Shown: positions 17,956-26,869, counted from the stretch's first letter. The stretch: DNA of 64,000 bases from Beijerinckiaceae bacterium (GCA_947478405.1 CANJVX010000008.1:1-64000), one strand, 5' to 3'. Notes: generated by a model from the letters alone, not told the origin. Translations and numbers: made by a program.

Positions 17956-18737
17956 GGGGCTAGCGTCTCAATCCAGCCAAGTCCGGCCAGAGTTGATGTA
18001 CGCGGGCGATATTCGCACCCGATCCACCCCTGCCAGCCACGCGCGGCTATCTCCTTAAGCACGGCAGCATAATTGATCTCGCCTTCGTCAGGCTCATGCC
18101 GACGCGGCACGGACGCCAATTGGAAATGCCCGATCAAGGGCCAGTGACGGCCGATGCGATGCAAGAGATCACCTTCGAGAATCTGCACATGGTAGATGTC
18201 GAACATGATTTTCAATTCAGGCCGGTTGATATGGCCGATGAGATCGGCCGCCAAATCCGAACCGGTCAGAAAATAATCTGGTCGATCATAGGGATTGAGA
18301 GGCTCAACCAGCAGCGTGACATTGGCGCGCTCCGCCTCTTCGCAAGCGAAGGCCATATTATCGATGAAACACGCGCGCGCGTCGGCAAATGGTACGCCAT
18401 TCAACACACCTGACAAGCAATGAATGTTTCCCGTGCCCAGAACATGCGCATAGTCTAGCGCCTTGGCGAGTGACTCACGAAAATCAGCCCTCCGCGCGGG
18501 CAATGCCGCAAAACCGAATTCACCGGGCCCACCGGGCGGCGAATTGATGCCGGTCATCACAAGGCCCGCCTCATCAAGCCGCTTGCGCAAATCGCGCGCG
18601 GGCACCTCATAGGGAAACTGACATTCAACCGCACTAAAGCCTGCTTTGGCCGCCGCCGCGATGCGATCAGCAAAAAGCTCTTCGGTAAAGAGCATGGAAA
18701 TGTTGGCGCAGAAGCGCAGAGAGCCTTTTTGCATCAT
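17952..18737 (-). CDS. hyi: Hydroxypyruvate isomerase family TIM-barrel protein
   Basis: A 261-residue sugar-phosphate isomerase/epimerase (AP endonuclease 2 fold). It begins LRFCANISMLF like Hyi enzymes, with metal-ligand regions in LLVEPLNPYD, MFDIYHVQILEGD and IGHFQLASVPRRHEPDEGEI, and IGCEYRP near the end. It would interconvert hydroxypyruvate and tartronate semialdehyde, or act as a related isomerase such as OtnI. The ATG pair at 18737 is preferred to a TTG at 18800 because the extra residues lie inside the PilZ gene, though no good ribosome site is visible at either. Confidence 0.82.
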   Translation of the reverse strand: MMQKGSLRFCANISMLFTEELFADRIAAAAKAGFSAVECQFPYEVPARDLRKRLDEAGLVMTGINSPPGGPGEFGFAALPARRADFRESLAKALDYAHVLGTGNIHCLSGVLNGVPFADARACFIDNMAFACEEAERANVTLLVEPLNPYDRPDYFLTGSDLAADLIGHINRPELKIMFDIYHVQILEGDLLHRIGRHWPLIGHFQLASVPRRHEPDEGEINYAAVLKEIAARGWQGWIGCEYRPRTSTLAGLGWIETLAP

Positions 18738-18774
18738 TGCAGGATAGAGCGCCTGAGCGCGCCCGACAATAAGC

Positions 18775-19185
18775 TCAAAGACTCTCGGTCGAGACACCAA
18801 ATTCGGCCAGACGCTCGCTCAGCTCCTTGATTCTCTGTCGCAAGCTCTTGTTTTCATATTCCAGCACCGCGATCCGCTCCATGGCCGACACATCGGCGCG
18901 ATGCGAGGTGGCATCAGGTGATCTGAACTGAATGCCAATCGTATCATTGAGCCGCCACCGGATCTGGCAATCATAGATCCGGTCGCGCGCAGGAATTTCG
19001 AGCCGGAAATGATCGGGCAAATCCGTCACGCCCGGTCCCTTCAGACAAGCGCCGGAGAGGGAAATATTGCGCACCTGACAATCAAGCGACGAGCGGCCGC
19101 TGCGGAAATAAACGCGACCCGTCATGAGCGTGCGATGCCGCTCGCCGGTTCGTTTTTCCTGCCAATCCGCCTCGTAAAGACTCAT
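18775..19185 (-). CDS. PilZ domain protein with C-terminal coiled coil
   Basis: A 136-residue cytoplasmic protein. The PilZ cyclic-di-GMP signature is intact: RxxxR at residues 12-16 (RTGER) and NxSxxG at 40-45 (NISLSG). The rest of the beta-barrel follows, then a C-terminal helix with heptad character (ERIAVLEYENKSLRQRIKEL). It could link c-di-GMP to motility or the cell surface, but no target is apparent. Start ATG 19185 is preferred over a 33-residue longer form with a Cys-rich, unlike N-terminus. Confidence 0.85.
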   Translation of the reverse strand: MSLYEADWQEKRTGERHRTLMTGRVYFRSGRSSLDCQVRNISLSGACLKGPGVTDLPDHFRLEIPARDRIYDCQIRWRLNDTIGIQFRSPDATSHRADVSAMERIAVLEYENKSLRQRIKELSERLAEFGVSTESL

Positions 19186-19382
19186 GTAAAATCCAAGCTG
19201 AAAACATATTTTGCAAATCAACTTGGTTAATCTACACGCGCATTCTGCACGGACCAAGGTCAGCTCAAACCACAAAATAGACAACGGGATTCACGCGAAT
19301 GCTAAGTCTCCGCCGTCGCGCGCGGAATCGGGATCAAAAAAATTTACGTGAGGCTCAAATTCGCGGGCATCAATGCACCAGC

Positions 19383-20576
19383 TCAGCCCGTCTTATCCGC
19401 GGGCCAACTCTGGCGCACCCACACCACCGCAATAACAAGCGATACAGCGATAATCGTGAACACCCCGCCAACACCAGCCACAGCCGCAAAAAGGCTAGCA
19501 GCTGACGGAAAGGCAACCTGACCAATGCGGTTGCCGGTGAGGCGCATGGAAAGCGCTGTAGCGCGCACATTGGCAGGGGCAAGCTGAACCATGCCGGAGA
19601 AAGCCAGCGTGGAGGAAATGCCTAGGCCGTAACCAGATGCAACAGCGCCGACATACAGCAACCAGAGCGGTAACGGCAAAGCGAGCATGATGAGCCCCAC
19701 AGCTCCCAGAAGCAGGCTCATCAATGTGAGGGGCACGCGGCCGAAAAGTCTGAACAGCGACACATAGGCCAAGCGCGAGGCCATCGCGCCTGCCGCGCGC
19801 ACCGTCAGCAACCAACCGACATGGCTCGCCTCAATATGTCGCTCCGTGCCCAGCAACGGCATGTAAATGATAAGCACATCAAAAGTCGTCACCGTGATGA
19901 CGGACGCGAAGATAATTGCGGGCAAGCCTTTCAACCGGAGAATTTCAAGAACGCCGAGACGCTCTTCATTTTCAGACCGCGGCGGCTTGGGTGGCGCGCG
20001 GCGAATGGTAAAACCAACACCCACATTGATCGCTGCGACGATGACACCCAAAAAGAAGAGCATGCCTGTGGGCGCCACGCGCGCGTCACCCGCTGCCAAT
20101 GCCATGATGATCGGGCCAATTGCCTGCCCGGCTGCCAGACCGAACATGTAAAGACTGAGAACGGTCTCACGGCTCTTGAGCCCCGCCGAGCGCACGGAAA
20201 TGACCTGATGTGCGGCCATGGCGAGCAAATGACCTATGCCGAGCAGAACATTCGCGCACAACAAATGCCATTGTGTATCTGGTGCAAACCAGAGTACGAG
20301 CGAGCCTGCCAGCATGAAAATTGCGCCCAGCTGTGCGGCGCGCGCATCATGGCCACGATCCATAATTTTGCCGAGCGGAATGGCGAGCGCGATTGGCAGA
20401 AGCGAGAAACTCGCGCCGATCAAGCCGATCCAGACAATGGGGAGATCCAGCTCAATACCGCGATAAGTGGTGCCACCACGCACCAGAGGCAACAATGCCT
20501 GCAACAAAAGACAATGCAGGAAAAGCGCTACAATCAGGCCGACGTCAATATCATGATCCTGTTTGCGCCCGAACAA
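19383..20576 (-). CDS. MFS transporter
   Basis: A 397-residue major facilitator with about twelve membrane segments and the loop motif GKIMDRGHDARAAQ after helix 2. A charged central loop (APPKPPRSENEERLG) separates the two halves. The substrate is unknown. The start seems to be TTG 20576 preceded by AGGA. It lies 89 bases downstream of the TctC-like gene on the same strand, so the pair may be one unit. Confidence 0.85.
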   Translation of the reverse strand: MFGRKQDHDIDVGLIVALFLHCLLLQALLPLVRGGTTYRGIELDLPIVWIGLIGASFSLLPIALAIPLGKIMDRGHDARAAQLGAIFMLAGSLVLWFAPDTQWHLLCANVLLGIGHLLAMAAHQVISVRSAGLKSRETVLSLYMFGLAAGQAIGPIIMALAAGDARVAPTGMLFFLGVIVAAINVGVGFTIRRAPPKPPRSENEERLGVLEILRLKGLPAIIFASVITVTTFDVLIIYMPLLGTERHIEASHVGWLLTVRAAGAMASRLAYVSLFRLFGRVPLTLMSLLLGAVGLIMLALPLPLWLLYVGAVASGYGLGISSTLAFSGMVQLAPANVRATALSMRLTGNRIGQVAFPSAASLFAAVAGVGGVFTIIAVSLVIAVVWVRQSWPADKTG

Positions 20577-20665
20577 TGGTCCTGCCCTCTTTGTTTTTTC
20601 TTGAGCGCCACCTGTAGCGCGAAGCGGCGGCGCGTGTCACCCCACGCACCGCCCTTACTGCGTGG

Positions 20666-21703
20666 TCAGGGCGCGCTCATGCCTTGACGCAAGAAGGCGA
20701 TGAGTTCCGGCGGTGCTGCGTAGAGCTTACTGATCAGCTTCTGCACATCATCACCAGTTTGGGGTGCGACATCGAGGTTTGATTTGGTCGCCTCTGCAAC
20801 AAGCTCAGGATCAACGAGCACATCCATAAAAGCCTTTCGCAAGGCAGCCACACGATCAGCCGGAACACCTGGCGGCAGGAAGAAGGGGCGACTGATAGAG
20901 CCCTGCTGCAGGAATACTTCCATGGCCTGCTTCTGCTGCGGCGTCTTGGCATAATCCATCGACAGCGGCACTCCCGCCGCCTTCAGCACGGGCAGGCTCT
21001 GCGTGTCCTGTTGCACAAGAACTTTCACCGCGCTCTCGGGCTTCAGCATGTCGGGATATTGTTGCTTTGCGCTTGACCACAAGAGGCCGCAAATGCCCTG
21101 CACCTCATTGCGCTGGATGGCGAGGCTCACTTCATTCGAGCCTTTGTAGCCAGCAATCAGCTTCACCTTCACGCCAAGAATATGCTTTTCCATGACGGGA
21201 TAATCGACCAGTGCCGAGCCCGGGCCAGTGCCACCCACGACAAGCTCTTTGTCGAAGAGGTCTGCATAGGATTGCACCGACGCATCCTTGCGCATGATGC
21301 AGACGGATGTGTCGGCATTGGCATTGCCCAGAAAGATGAATTTGCGCGGATCGTAAGAAGAAAGATCCTGACCCGCCATCAGCGGGTCGAACAGCGCCGT
21401 CGAGAGAACCACCGCCATAGAGGTTCCATCCTTGGGCGCCAGCGAATAGAGGTGTCGCGCCGCCGCCAGCGAGCCAGCGCCTGGCATATTCTGCACAATA
21501 ATGGCGGGGGCACCGGGTATATGTTTGTGGAAATGGCGCCCCAGCAGACGTGCATAAATATCCACGCCACCGCCTGATGCCGAGCCCGCTACAATCGTGA
21601 CATTCTTGCCCTTGAAGAAGGATGCCGCGTCCTGCGCCTGCGCTACGGCATCTGCCATGATGAATGTGGCCGCACAGGCCAATGCACGCACAAAAAAGCG
21701 CAT
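20666..21703 (-). CDS. Tripartite tricarboxylate transporter substrate-binding protein (Bug/TctC family)
   Basis: A 345-residue periplasmic binding protein. A signal peptide (RALACAATFIMADAVAQAQ) leads into FFKGKNVTIVAGSASGGGVDIYARLLGRH, and typical Bug features follow: VQNMPGAGSLAAARHLY, an FDPLMAGQ region and PPGVPADRVAALRKAF near the end. Such proteins bind small organic acids. The TctA/TctB membrane partners are not nearby; instead an MFS gene is downstream, so this may be an orphan binding protein. Start ATG 21703 has a strong AGGGAGGGG ribosome site. Confidence 0.87.
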   Translation of the reverse strand: MRFFVRALACAATFIMADAVAQAQDAASFFKGKNVTIVAGSASGGGVDIYARLLGRHFHKHIPGAPAIIVQNMPGAGSLAAARHLYSLAPKDGTSMAVVLSTALFDPLMAGQDLSSYDPRKFIFLGNANADTSVCIMRKDASVQSYADLFDKELVVGGTGPGSALVDYPVMEKHILGVKVKLIAGYKGSNEVSLAIQRNEVQGICGLLWSSAKQQYPDMLKPESAVKVLVQQDTQSLPVLKAAGVPLSMDYAKTPQQKQAMEVFLQQGSISRPFFLPPGVPADRVAALRKAFMDVLVDPELVAEATKSNLDVAPQTGDDVQKLISKLYAAPPELIAFLRQGMSAP

Positions 21704-21850
21704 GTTTCCCCTCCCTTTGTGTCTGGCCCTTGGCGGGCTCTCGATGGGGAGCATTGTGCAGCAATAGGGGGCTGCGTCTAGCCCCGCACCTCAGGCGTGG
21801 GGTGCGGTTGCGCCTCGCCTCGGGGCCGCAAACAGGATAGTCTCGCCGCT

Positions 21851-23317
21851 ATGCTCTTTACCTTCGACAATAGCTACGCCCGACTGCCAGATGATTTTCA
21901 TGCCCGCGCCCTGCCCACGCCGGTCGCTGCCCCGCGCCTTCTCGCGCTCAATGAAAAATTCGCGACAGACCTCGGGTTTGATCCGCGCGCGCTCTCAACG
22001 CCCGAGGCCATTGAGATGCTCGCAGGCAATCGCCTGCCCCCCATGGCAGAGCCGATTGCCATGGCCTATTCGGGCCATCAATTCGGGCATTTCAATCCGC
22101 AATTGGGGGACGGCCGCGCCATTCTGCTTGGTGAGATCGTCACGCCCGCGGGCGCGCGGCGCGACATTCAATTAAAGGGCTCTGGTCCAACGCCCTTCTC
22201 GCGACGCGGTGACGGGCGCGCGGCGCTCGGGCCTGTGCTGCGCGAATATATTGTCAGCGAAGCCATGCACCGGCTGCACATTCCAACAACGCGCGCTCTG
22301 GCGGCAGTGGCAACGGGCGAATTTGTCTTGCGGGATGAGGTTCTGCCCGGCGCTGTTCTCACGCGCGTGGCCGCAAGCCATATTCGTGTCGGCACATTCG
22401 AATACTTCGCCTCACGCGGCGAGCGCGTTTCCCTTCAGGCGCTCGCTGATTATGTCATCGCCCGGCATTATCCCGATCTTGCAGACGAAGCCGACAAATA
22501 TGAAAAACTTCTGGAAGCAATTGTCGCACGGCAAGCCCGGCTTATTGCGCAATGGTTGCTGGTTGGCTTCATCCACGGCGTCATGAACACAGACAATATG
22601 ACGATCTCGGGCGAGACCATCGATTACGGCCCCTGCGCCTTCATGGAAGCTTACGATCCCAAGACGGTCTTTTCATTCATCGACCGGCAGGGGCGCTATG
22701 CCTATGCCAACCAGCCCTCCATCGCTGTTTGGAATCTGACGCGTCTGGCGGAATGTCTGATGATGCTCTTCAGCAATGAGGCGGAAGCGCCCGAGCGCGC
22801 CAATGCTGCACTTGCTGTCTTCCGGCCTCATTTTCAGGAAGCCTATCTCGATGGCCTGCGCCGCAAGCTTGGTTTGAATGAAGCTAAGGAAGAGGATTCC
22901 GCACTCGCCGTTGATCTATTCGAGCGGATGGGTGCCAATGAAGCTGACTTCACGCTCACCTTCCGCCGCCTGTGTGCAGCAGCAGAAGAAGCAACCGCCG
23001 ATGCGGATGTCGCGACCTTGTTCAAAGATCCATCAGCTTTTGCAGGCTTTTCTGAAAACTGGCGCGCCCGCCTAGCGCAAGAAGGCGGCGATGGGCCAAC
23101 GCGCGCAAGCGCCATGCGGCGCACCAACCCCGCGTTCATTCCGCGCAACCATCGTGTTGAAGAAGCCATAGCCGCGGCCATCAAAGATGATCTCACACCC
23201 TTCCACACACTCAATCGCGTACTGGAAAACCCGTTTGAGGATCAGCCGGAATTTGCCGATTACATGCTGCCCGCACATCCCGAAGAGCGCGTCACACAAA
23301 CATTCTGCGGCACCTAA
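21851..23317 (+). CDS. selO: Protein adenylyltransferase SelO (YdiU/UPF0061)
   Basis: A 488-residue pseudokinase-fold enzyme that transfers AMP to protein Ser, Thr or Tyr residues, linked to redox stress in E. coli. Family hallmarks are [21 protein letters not shown], the ATP-binding [25 protein letters not shown], and the metal-binding stretch [21 protein letters not shown]. The C-terminus carries a single Cys (TFCGT) at the place where eukaryotic SelO has selenocysteine. ATG 21851 matches the family start. It overlaps the convergent small gene by three bases. Confidence 0.93.
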   Translation: MLFTFDNSYARLPDDFHARALPTPVAAPRLLALNEKFATDLGFDPRALSTPEAIEMLAGNRLPPMAEPIAMAYSGHQFGHFNPQLGDGRAILLGEIVTPAGARRDIQLKGSGPTPFSRRGDGRAALGPVLREYIVSEAMHRLHIPTTRALAAVATGEFVLRDEVLPGAVLTRVAASHIRVGTFEYFASRGERVSLQALADYVIARHYPDLADEADKYEKLLEAIVARQARLIAQWLLVGFIHGVMNTDNMTISGETIDYGPCAFMEAYDPKTVFSFIDRQGRYAYANQPSIAVWNLTRLAECLMMLFSNEAEAPERANAALAVFRPHFQEAYLDGLRRKLGLNEAKEEDSALAVDLFERMGANEADFTLTFRRLCAAAEEATADADVATLFKDPSAFAGFSENWRARLAQEGGDGPTRASAMRRTNPAFIPRNHRVEEAIAAAIKDDLTPFHTLNRVLENPFEDQPEFADYMLPAHPEERVTQTFCGT

Positions 23318-23592
23318 ACCTCAAGCCCTAAAGCCGCAGCTGCTTCCTGTCGCAAAAACTCGATTTCGGCATAAGTGATCGGGCAAGGGTTTTGCACTTC
23401 CCAAGCGCGGCCTGCTGCAAGAGAAGAGCGCACCAGCCATTCATCGGGCATCTTCAGTTTTTCAAGCTCGACGAGAACCTGATTGCGAAAAGCCTGAAAG
23501 TCCGAGGCCCATTGCGCGTAGACGACAGGCCCATTCTCCACGACATGGGCAAACAAGATGCGTTCCTGATTTATGGACGTTTCCTGAGCCAT
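23314..23592 (-). CDS. Hypothetical protein, 92 residues
   Basis: A 92-residue acidic protein that I do not recognise. It has no signal peptide or membrane segment; predicted helices include [23 protein letters not shown] and a C-terminal [16 protein letters not shown] very strong ribosome site (AAGGAGGAG) precedes ATG 23592, which supports it as a real gene and decides against the 12-residue longer form. It converges on selO and overlaps its stop by three bases. It lies immediately downstream of the EF-hand gene on the same strand (64-base gap). Confidence 0.65.
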   Translation of the reverse strand: MAQETSINQERILFAHVVENGPVVYAQWASDFQAFRNQVLVELEKLKMPDEWLVRSSLAAGRAWEVQNPCPITYAEIEFLRQEAAAALGLEV

Positions 23593-23656
23593 CCTCTCCT
23601 CCTTCAGCTTATGCGTAACATTAGCCAAGGAAGACGCACCCGCGCCTTGATCAGGA

Positions 23657-24886
23657 TCAGGCCGCCGGATCTGCCCCTGTGTTCAATTGCTGGCCGCCAA
23701 CATAGCCACCCGATTCAATTCCCAGAATGACTTCATCAACACCTACCTTGCCGTCACTATTGGAATCCCAGAATGCCATGATCTGCTGCGCACGCGCGGT
23801 GACATCATCGACCGTCGCCGGATCGATCGCAGCCGCGAGATCAGCCACGTCGAACCAGCCTTTTCCGGCTGTATCATATTGCTGGATGATGCTTTGGGCC
23901 TGCTGCACCTGAGCTATCCCCTTTTGCAACTCCTCCAGAGTGAGCTCGCCATCGGCCGTAGTGTCCCAAGCCGCGAAGGTCGCAGCGGCGTCTGCCACCT
24001 GCGCATGCGCTTCGAATTCCGCACTCGAAATGCCGCCACTGGAATTGGTGTCATATTGCGCGAGCAAAGTGGCGGCCAGAAGCGCGGGGTCAGTGGGCGT
24101 GATCGGTGGTGGCGGGGGAGGAGGTGGCTGCTGGGCCGCAGCATCAAACGCTTCGATCCCGACAATCAGCTCCTGACGCGTCAGCTTGCCGTCCTTGTCC
24201 GAATCCCAAGCCGCAAAATGCGCCTGCGCTTGCGCATCATCAGGCGCTGTGACATTTGCAGCCGCCGCTATATCGATTGCGCCTGTCTTTTGCGGATCGA
24301 AGACATTCAGGAGGGCGTCGGCGTGATCCATCGTTTGATATCCGGCCGTCAGCTCAGCGCGCGTGACCTTGCCATCCCCATTCTGGTCGAAGGCATCAAT
24401 TGCCTGCTGCGCCTTGTTGGCATCGCCCAGTGACGGATCGGCAATCCAGGCGGCCTTGATATCGGCCAGTTCAACATAGCCCTTGCCTGCGGTGTCATAT
24501 TTTGCGAGCAGCACATCAGCGCGCGCGGCCGCTGTGGGCGGTGTCCAGCTGCCGCCAATCTCAGCCATATTTGCGACGCCATCGCCATTCTGGTCGAGCG
24601 CATCCATGGCCTCATGGGCCATATAGGCCGCAATCGCGTGATTGCGGGAGAAGGACGGATAAAGCGTCTCAGCAAAGATCGTCTTGTGCACAGTCGCCAC
24701 CGAGCCCGTTGCTTCGGGCATGCGGGTCGGGTCGGCCAGAAGCGTGGCGAACATGTGCTGGAATTCGGCGCCATCGACAGAGGCGCTGCCATTGCGGTCC
24801 ATGCCAGACACGAGCTGACGCGCCATGTCGGCCCGTTGAGAACCGGCAGCGTTCAGCAGGGAGACAAGGCGCAGCGCATAATCCAT
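23657..24886 (-). CDS. Calcium-binding EF-hand protein with ten loops in five paired modules
   Basis: A 409-residue protein built from repeated EF-hands. Loops begin at D30, D98, D131, D167, D197, D228, D279, D308, D338 and D374. The even-numbered ones (DQNGDG, DSDKDG, DTTADG, DSNSDG) are mostly canonical, with Glu at position 12; several odd ones (DTAGKG, DPQKTG) are degenerate. The pairs recur roughly every 60-66 residues, and a poly-proline run (254-261) splits modules three and four. No signal peptide, membrane segment or enzyme domain is visible. A calcium buffer or sensor role is inference. The small unknown gene follows; the porin gene lies upstream, separated by a terminator. Confidence 0.85.
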   Translation of the reverse strand: MDYALRLVSLLNAAGSQRADMARQLVSGMDRNGSASVDGAEFQHMFATLLADPTRMPEATGSVATVHKTIFAETLYPSFSRNHAIAAYMAHEAMDALDQNGDGVANMAEIGGSWTPPTAAARADVLLAKYDTAGKGYVELADIKAAWIADPSLGDANKAQQAIDAFDQNGDGKVTRAELTAGYQTMDHADALLNVFDPQKTGAIDIAAAANVTAPDDAQAQAHFAAWDSDKDGKLTRQELIVGIEAFDAAAQQPPPPPPPPITPTDPALLAATLLAQYDTNSSGGISSAEFEAHAQVADAAATFAAWDTTADGELTLEELQKGIAQVQQAQSIIQQYDTAGKGWFDVADLAAAIDPATVDDVTARAQQIMAFWDSNSDGKVGVDEVILGIESGGYVGGQQLNTGADPAA

Positions 24887-24948
24887 CCCACGCGCGCAGC
24901 AAGTGTCGTGCCGACCTGAAAACCTTTTAGTTTCAGAATCTTAATTAA

Positions 24949-24981
24949 GAAAAAGGCGCCGGGGCTAAGCCACCGGCGCCT
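24949..24981 (-). terminator. Rho-independent terminator of the porin gene
   Basis: On the minus strand a nine-base stem AGGCGCCGG/CCGGCGCCT (24954-24962 with 24973-24981) has a loop that can fold further and is followed by a T-run (24950-24954 as A on the plus strand). It lies between the porin and EF-hand genes. Confidence 0.85.
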
Positions 24982-25012
24982 GATTTTGTAAGACCCTAGA
25001 GGTCCGTGAAGA

Positions 25013-25864
25013 TTACTTCACGTCCTTGTTGGTCAGAGCGAAGGAGAGCGTGCCAACAACTGCGGCGCCGCAATAAGTCGACAGCGATCCCGAGCTGGAG
25101 TTGGTCGGGCCGGTGATGTCAGAGCATTTTGACTTGCTCAGGCTTGTATTGTGGTAGCGCAGGTCAAGAGTAGCGATCTTGTAGGTATAGCCAGCGCCGA
25201 CGTTGTAATAGGTGTAATCGGCATAATTGGTAGAGCCGTGCGTGGCATCTGCCTTACCCAGGAACTGGCGGCCGACCTCACCGGAGATCGTCGCATCGCC
25301 GATCTTGTAGGCGGCTGTCCCGGAGATGTACTGGGCCTTGGCGCCGGTATGAACGTAGCTAGGCGTAATGAAGCCGTTGACACCAAGCGTGAAAGCATCG
25401 GTCACAGCATATGTAGTCTTCACATAGCCTTCGAACCAAGTCGTGCTGGTCGGCAAAACCGTGTTCTTGGTGAAGCTCGGATAAACATAAGCAACAGCGC
25501 CAAGGTCAATGCCAAAGGCGCCAAATGTGCCGCGAACGCCGCCCATAGCATCCCATTCCAGCGAGGGGCTGTCGTAATAACGGGTCAGCTTCACAGACGA
25601 ACCTGCCGTTCCAAGATAGGCGGCATAGGTGTCATTGAAATTGTAACGCAGCTCGGCGTTGGTGTTGGCGCTCGGCTTGTTGTCAGACTGGCTAATGCCG
25701 CGGAACAGGTAATTCGAATTCAAACCGCCACCGACGGTCCATTCCCAAGGGGAGACAACGACGGGAGCAGGAGGCGCCTTCTTGCCCTTGCCGAGATCGG
25801 CGGCAGAAGCGGAGGTCACAGCGGCGAGAGCCACGGCAGCGGAGAGGAGGAGCTTGGAGCGCAT
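25013..25864 (-). CDS. TorF-family putative porin
   Basis: A 283-residue outer-membrane beta-barrel protein. A clear signal peptide ends in ASA at residue 21, giving a mature start ADLGKGKKAPPAP. The mature chain opens with WTVGGGLNSNYLFRGISQSDNKPS, the hallmark of the TIGR02001/TorF group in Rhizobiales, and continues as alternating strands rich in Tyr, Gly and Asn. Two cysteines near the C-terminus (CSDITG and TYCGA) might form a disulphide in a loop. It is a single-gene unit with its own terminator. Substrate specificity is unknown. Confidence 0.9.
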   Translation of the reverse strand: MRSKLLLSAAVALAAVTSASAADLGKGKKAPPAPVVVSPWEWTVGGGLNSNYLFRGISQSDNKPSANTNAELRYNFNDTYAAYLGTAGSSVKLTRYYDSPSLEWDAMGGVRGTFGAFGIDLGAVAYVYPSFTKNTVLPTSTTWFEGYVKTTYAVTDAFTLGVNGFITPSYVHTGAKAQYISGTAAYKIGDATISGEVGRQFLGKADATHGSTNYADYTYYNVGAGYTYKIATLDLRYHNTSLSKSKCSDITGPTNSSSGSLSTYCGAAVVGTLSFALTNKDVK

Positions 25865-26099
25865 ATTCTGATTGCCCTTGTTACTAGAAATGATGGTCAG
25901 AAATTGTGACGCTCAGACGTCAAAGACAAGACTGAAAGGTTGGCAGCGTGCCTAATCGATAAGCAATTCAGCCCTCAATCCACAGAGTGTCATATTGCGT
26001 TGCAAAAATGCCACGCGTGCCGAAGGGGTAAATGTCCTGAATTGGCACAGGCTTGCAGAGATTGAGCAGCTCCGCCCCTTTTATTTTATGAATGAAAAA
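25865..26099. other. Intergenic region between porin and tRNA-Ser genes
   Basis: About 235 bases. The part next to the porin should carry its promoter, but no clear boxes were recognised; AAGGG lies before the porin ATG. The part next to the tRNA reads on the minus strand as a coding-like stretch without a plausible start (see findings). No terminator for the tRNA was seen. Confidence 0.4.
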
Positions 26100-26189
26100 T
26101 GGCGGAGAGGGAGGGATTTGAACCCCCGATAGGCTTTCACCTATGCCGCATTTCGAGTGCGGTGCTTTCAACCACTCAGCCACCTCTCC
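26100..26189 (-). tRNA. tRNA-Ser (anticodon CGA)
   Basis: A 90-base class II tRNA on the minus strand. The acceptor stem GGAGAGG pairs with CCTCTCC, followed by G and an encoded CCA. The anticodon loop is CTCGAAA (anticodon CGA, codon UCG), a long variable arm ATAGG...CCTAT is present, and the T loop has GTTCAAATC. All arms can be folded by eye. Confidence 0.95.
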
Positions 26190-26315
26190 GCGGTCGCCGG
26201 AAGGGGCCTGGCCGCCCTCCGTATGGTTGCGCGGGGCAATAACATGCTGGTGGCACCGCGACAAGCGCGGAAAGGCTTGAGCCTCAGTTCCGAAGGCGCG
26301 AATCCATGGCCGCTC

Positions 26316-26344
26316 TTGCACCGGGTCGGTTTATTCCGTACATC
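26316..26344 (+). promoter_or_regulatory. Possible tRNA-Leu promoter
   Basis: TTGCAC (26316-26321) and TACATC (26339-26344) are spaced by 17 bases and would start transcription a few bases before the mature tRNA end. The boxes are only partly consensus. Confidence 0.35.
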
Positions 26345-26355
26345 AGCGCGGCGTT

Positions 26356-26440
26356 GCCCCTATGGCGGAACTGGTAGACGCGTCCGACTCAAAATCGGAT
26401 TCCGCAAGGAGTGCTGGTTCGATTCCGGCTAGGGGCACCA
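26356..26440 (+). tRNA. tRNA-Leu (anticodon CAA)
   Basis: An 85-base class II tRNA. GCCCCTA pairs with TAGGGGC, followed by A and an encoded CCA. The anticodon stem TCCGA/TCGGA encloses CTCAAAA (anticodon CAA, codon UUG). The variable arm TTCCGCAAGGAG and T loop GTTCGATTC are in place. Confidence 0.95.
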
Positions 26441-26503
26441 CTTCCCGCTTGTTCCCTCTTGGGCTTTCATCTTTTTATCAGAAAGATGAGATAGCTTTGG
26501 ATC

Positions 26504-26869
26504 ATGGACGATTCGCTGCACAGGCTCTATCAGGCAATCCTCGCCGCTCGCGCGCAGGATCCCGCCAGCTCGAAAACATCCAAGCTCTTCCACGCCGGCA
26601 TCGAAAAAATGGCGAAGAAACTCGCCGAGGAAGCCGTGGAAGTCGGCCTTGATGCCGTGCATATGCGCCGCGACCGCGTTGTGCTGGAAAGCGCCGACCT
26701 GCTCTACAATCTCGCGGTGATCTGGGCGGAATGTGACATTCATCCTGAAGATGTTTATCGCGAAATGTCGCGCCGCGAAGCACTCTATGGAATCGCTGAG
26801 AAATTGCCGAAAGCACAAAAGGGCGCCAAGCGTGCGCGCCTGCGCCCGTTGCGCATTGTCTCGCGCTAG
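26504..26869 (+). CDS. hisE: Phosphoribosyl-ATP diphosphatase
   Basis: A 121-residue all-alpha MazG-like pyrophosphatase acting in the second step of histidine synthesis (PR-ATP to PR-AMP). The metal-binding helices read [14 protein letters not shown] and [13 protein letters not shown] with the conserved Glu and Asp residues. The C-terminal extension is basic. It stands apart from other his genes here, whereas hisE usually sits at the end of the hisBHAF cluster, so a paralogue with a related nucleotide substrate is possible. It ends by overlapping the convergent rppH by four bases. Confidence 0.8.
   Translation: MDDSLHRLYQAILAARAQDPASSKTSKLFHAGIEKMAKKLAEEAVEVGLDAVHMRRDRVVLESADLLYNLAVIWAECDIHPEDVYREMSRREALYGIAEKLPKAQKGAKRARLRPLRIVSR

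Noticed and set aside
24502..24930. Long frames opposite the EF-hand gene
   Set aside because: They are antisense shadows of the repeated EF-hand coding sequence and have no motif of their own.
25968..26321. A 117-codon frame over tRNA-Ser
   Set aside because: Its centre translates the tRNA itself (the common GEVAEWLKAPHSK peptide), so it is not a gene, though its tail is mentioned as a finding.
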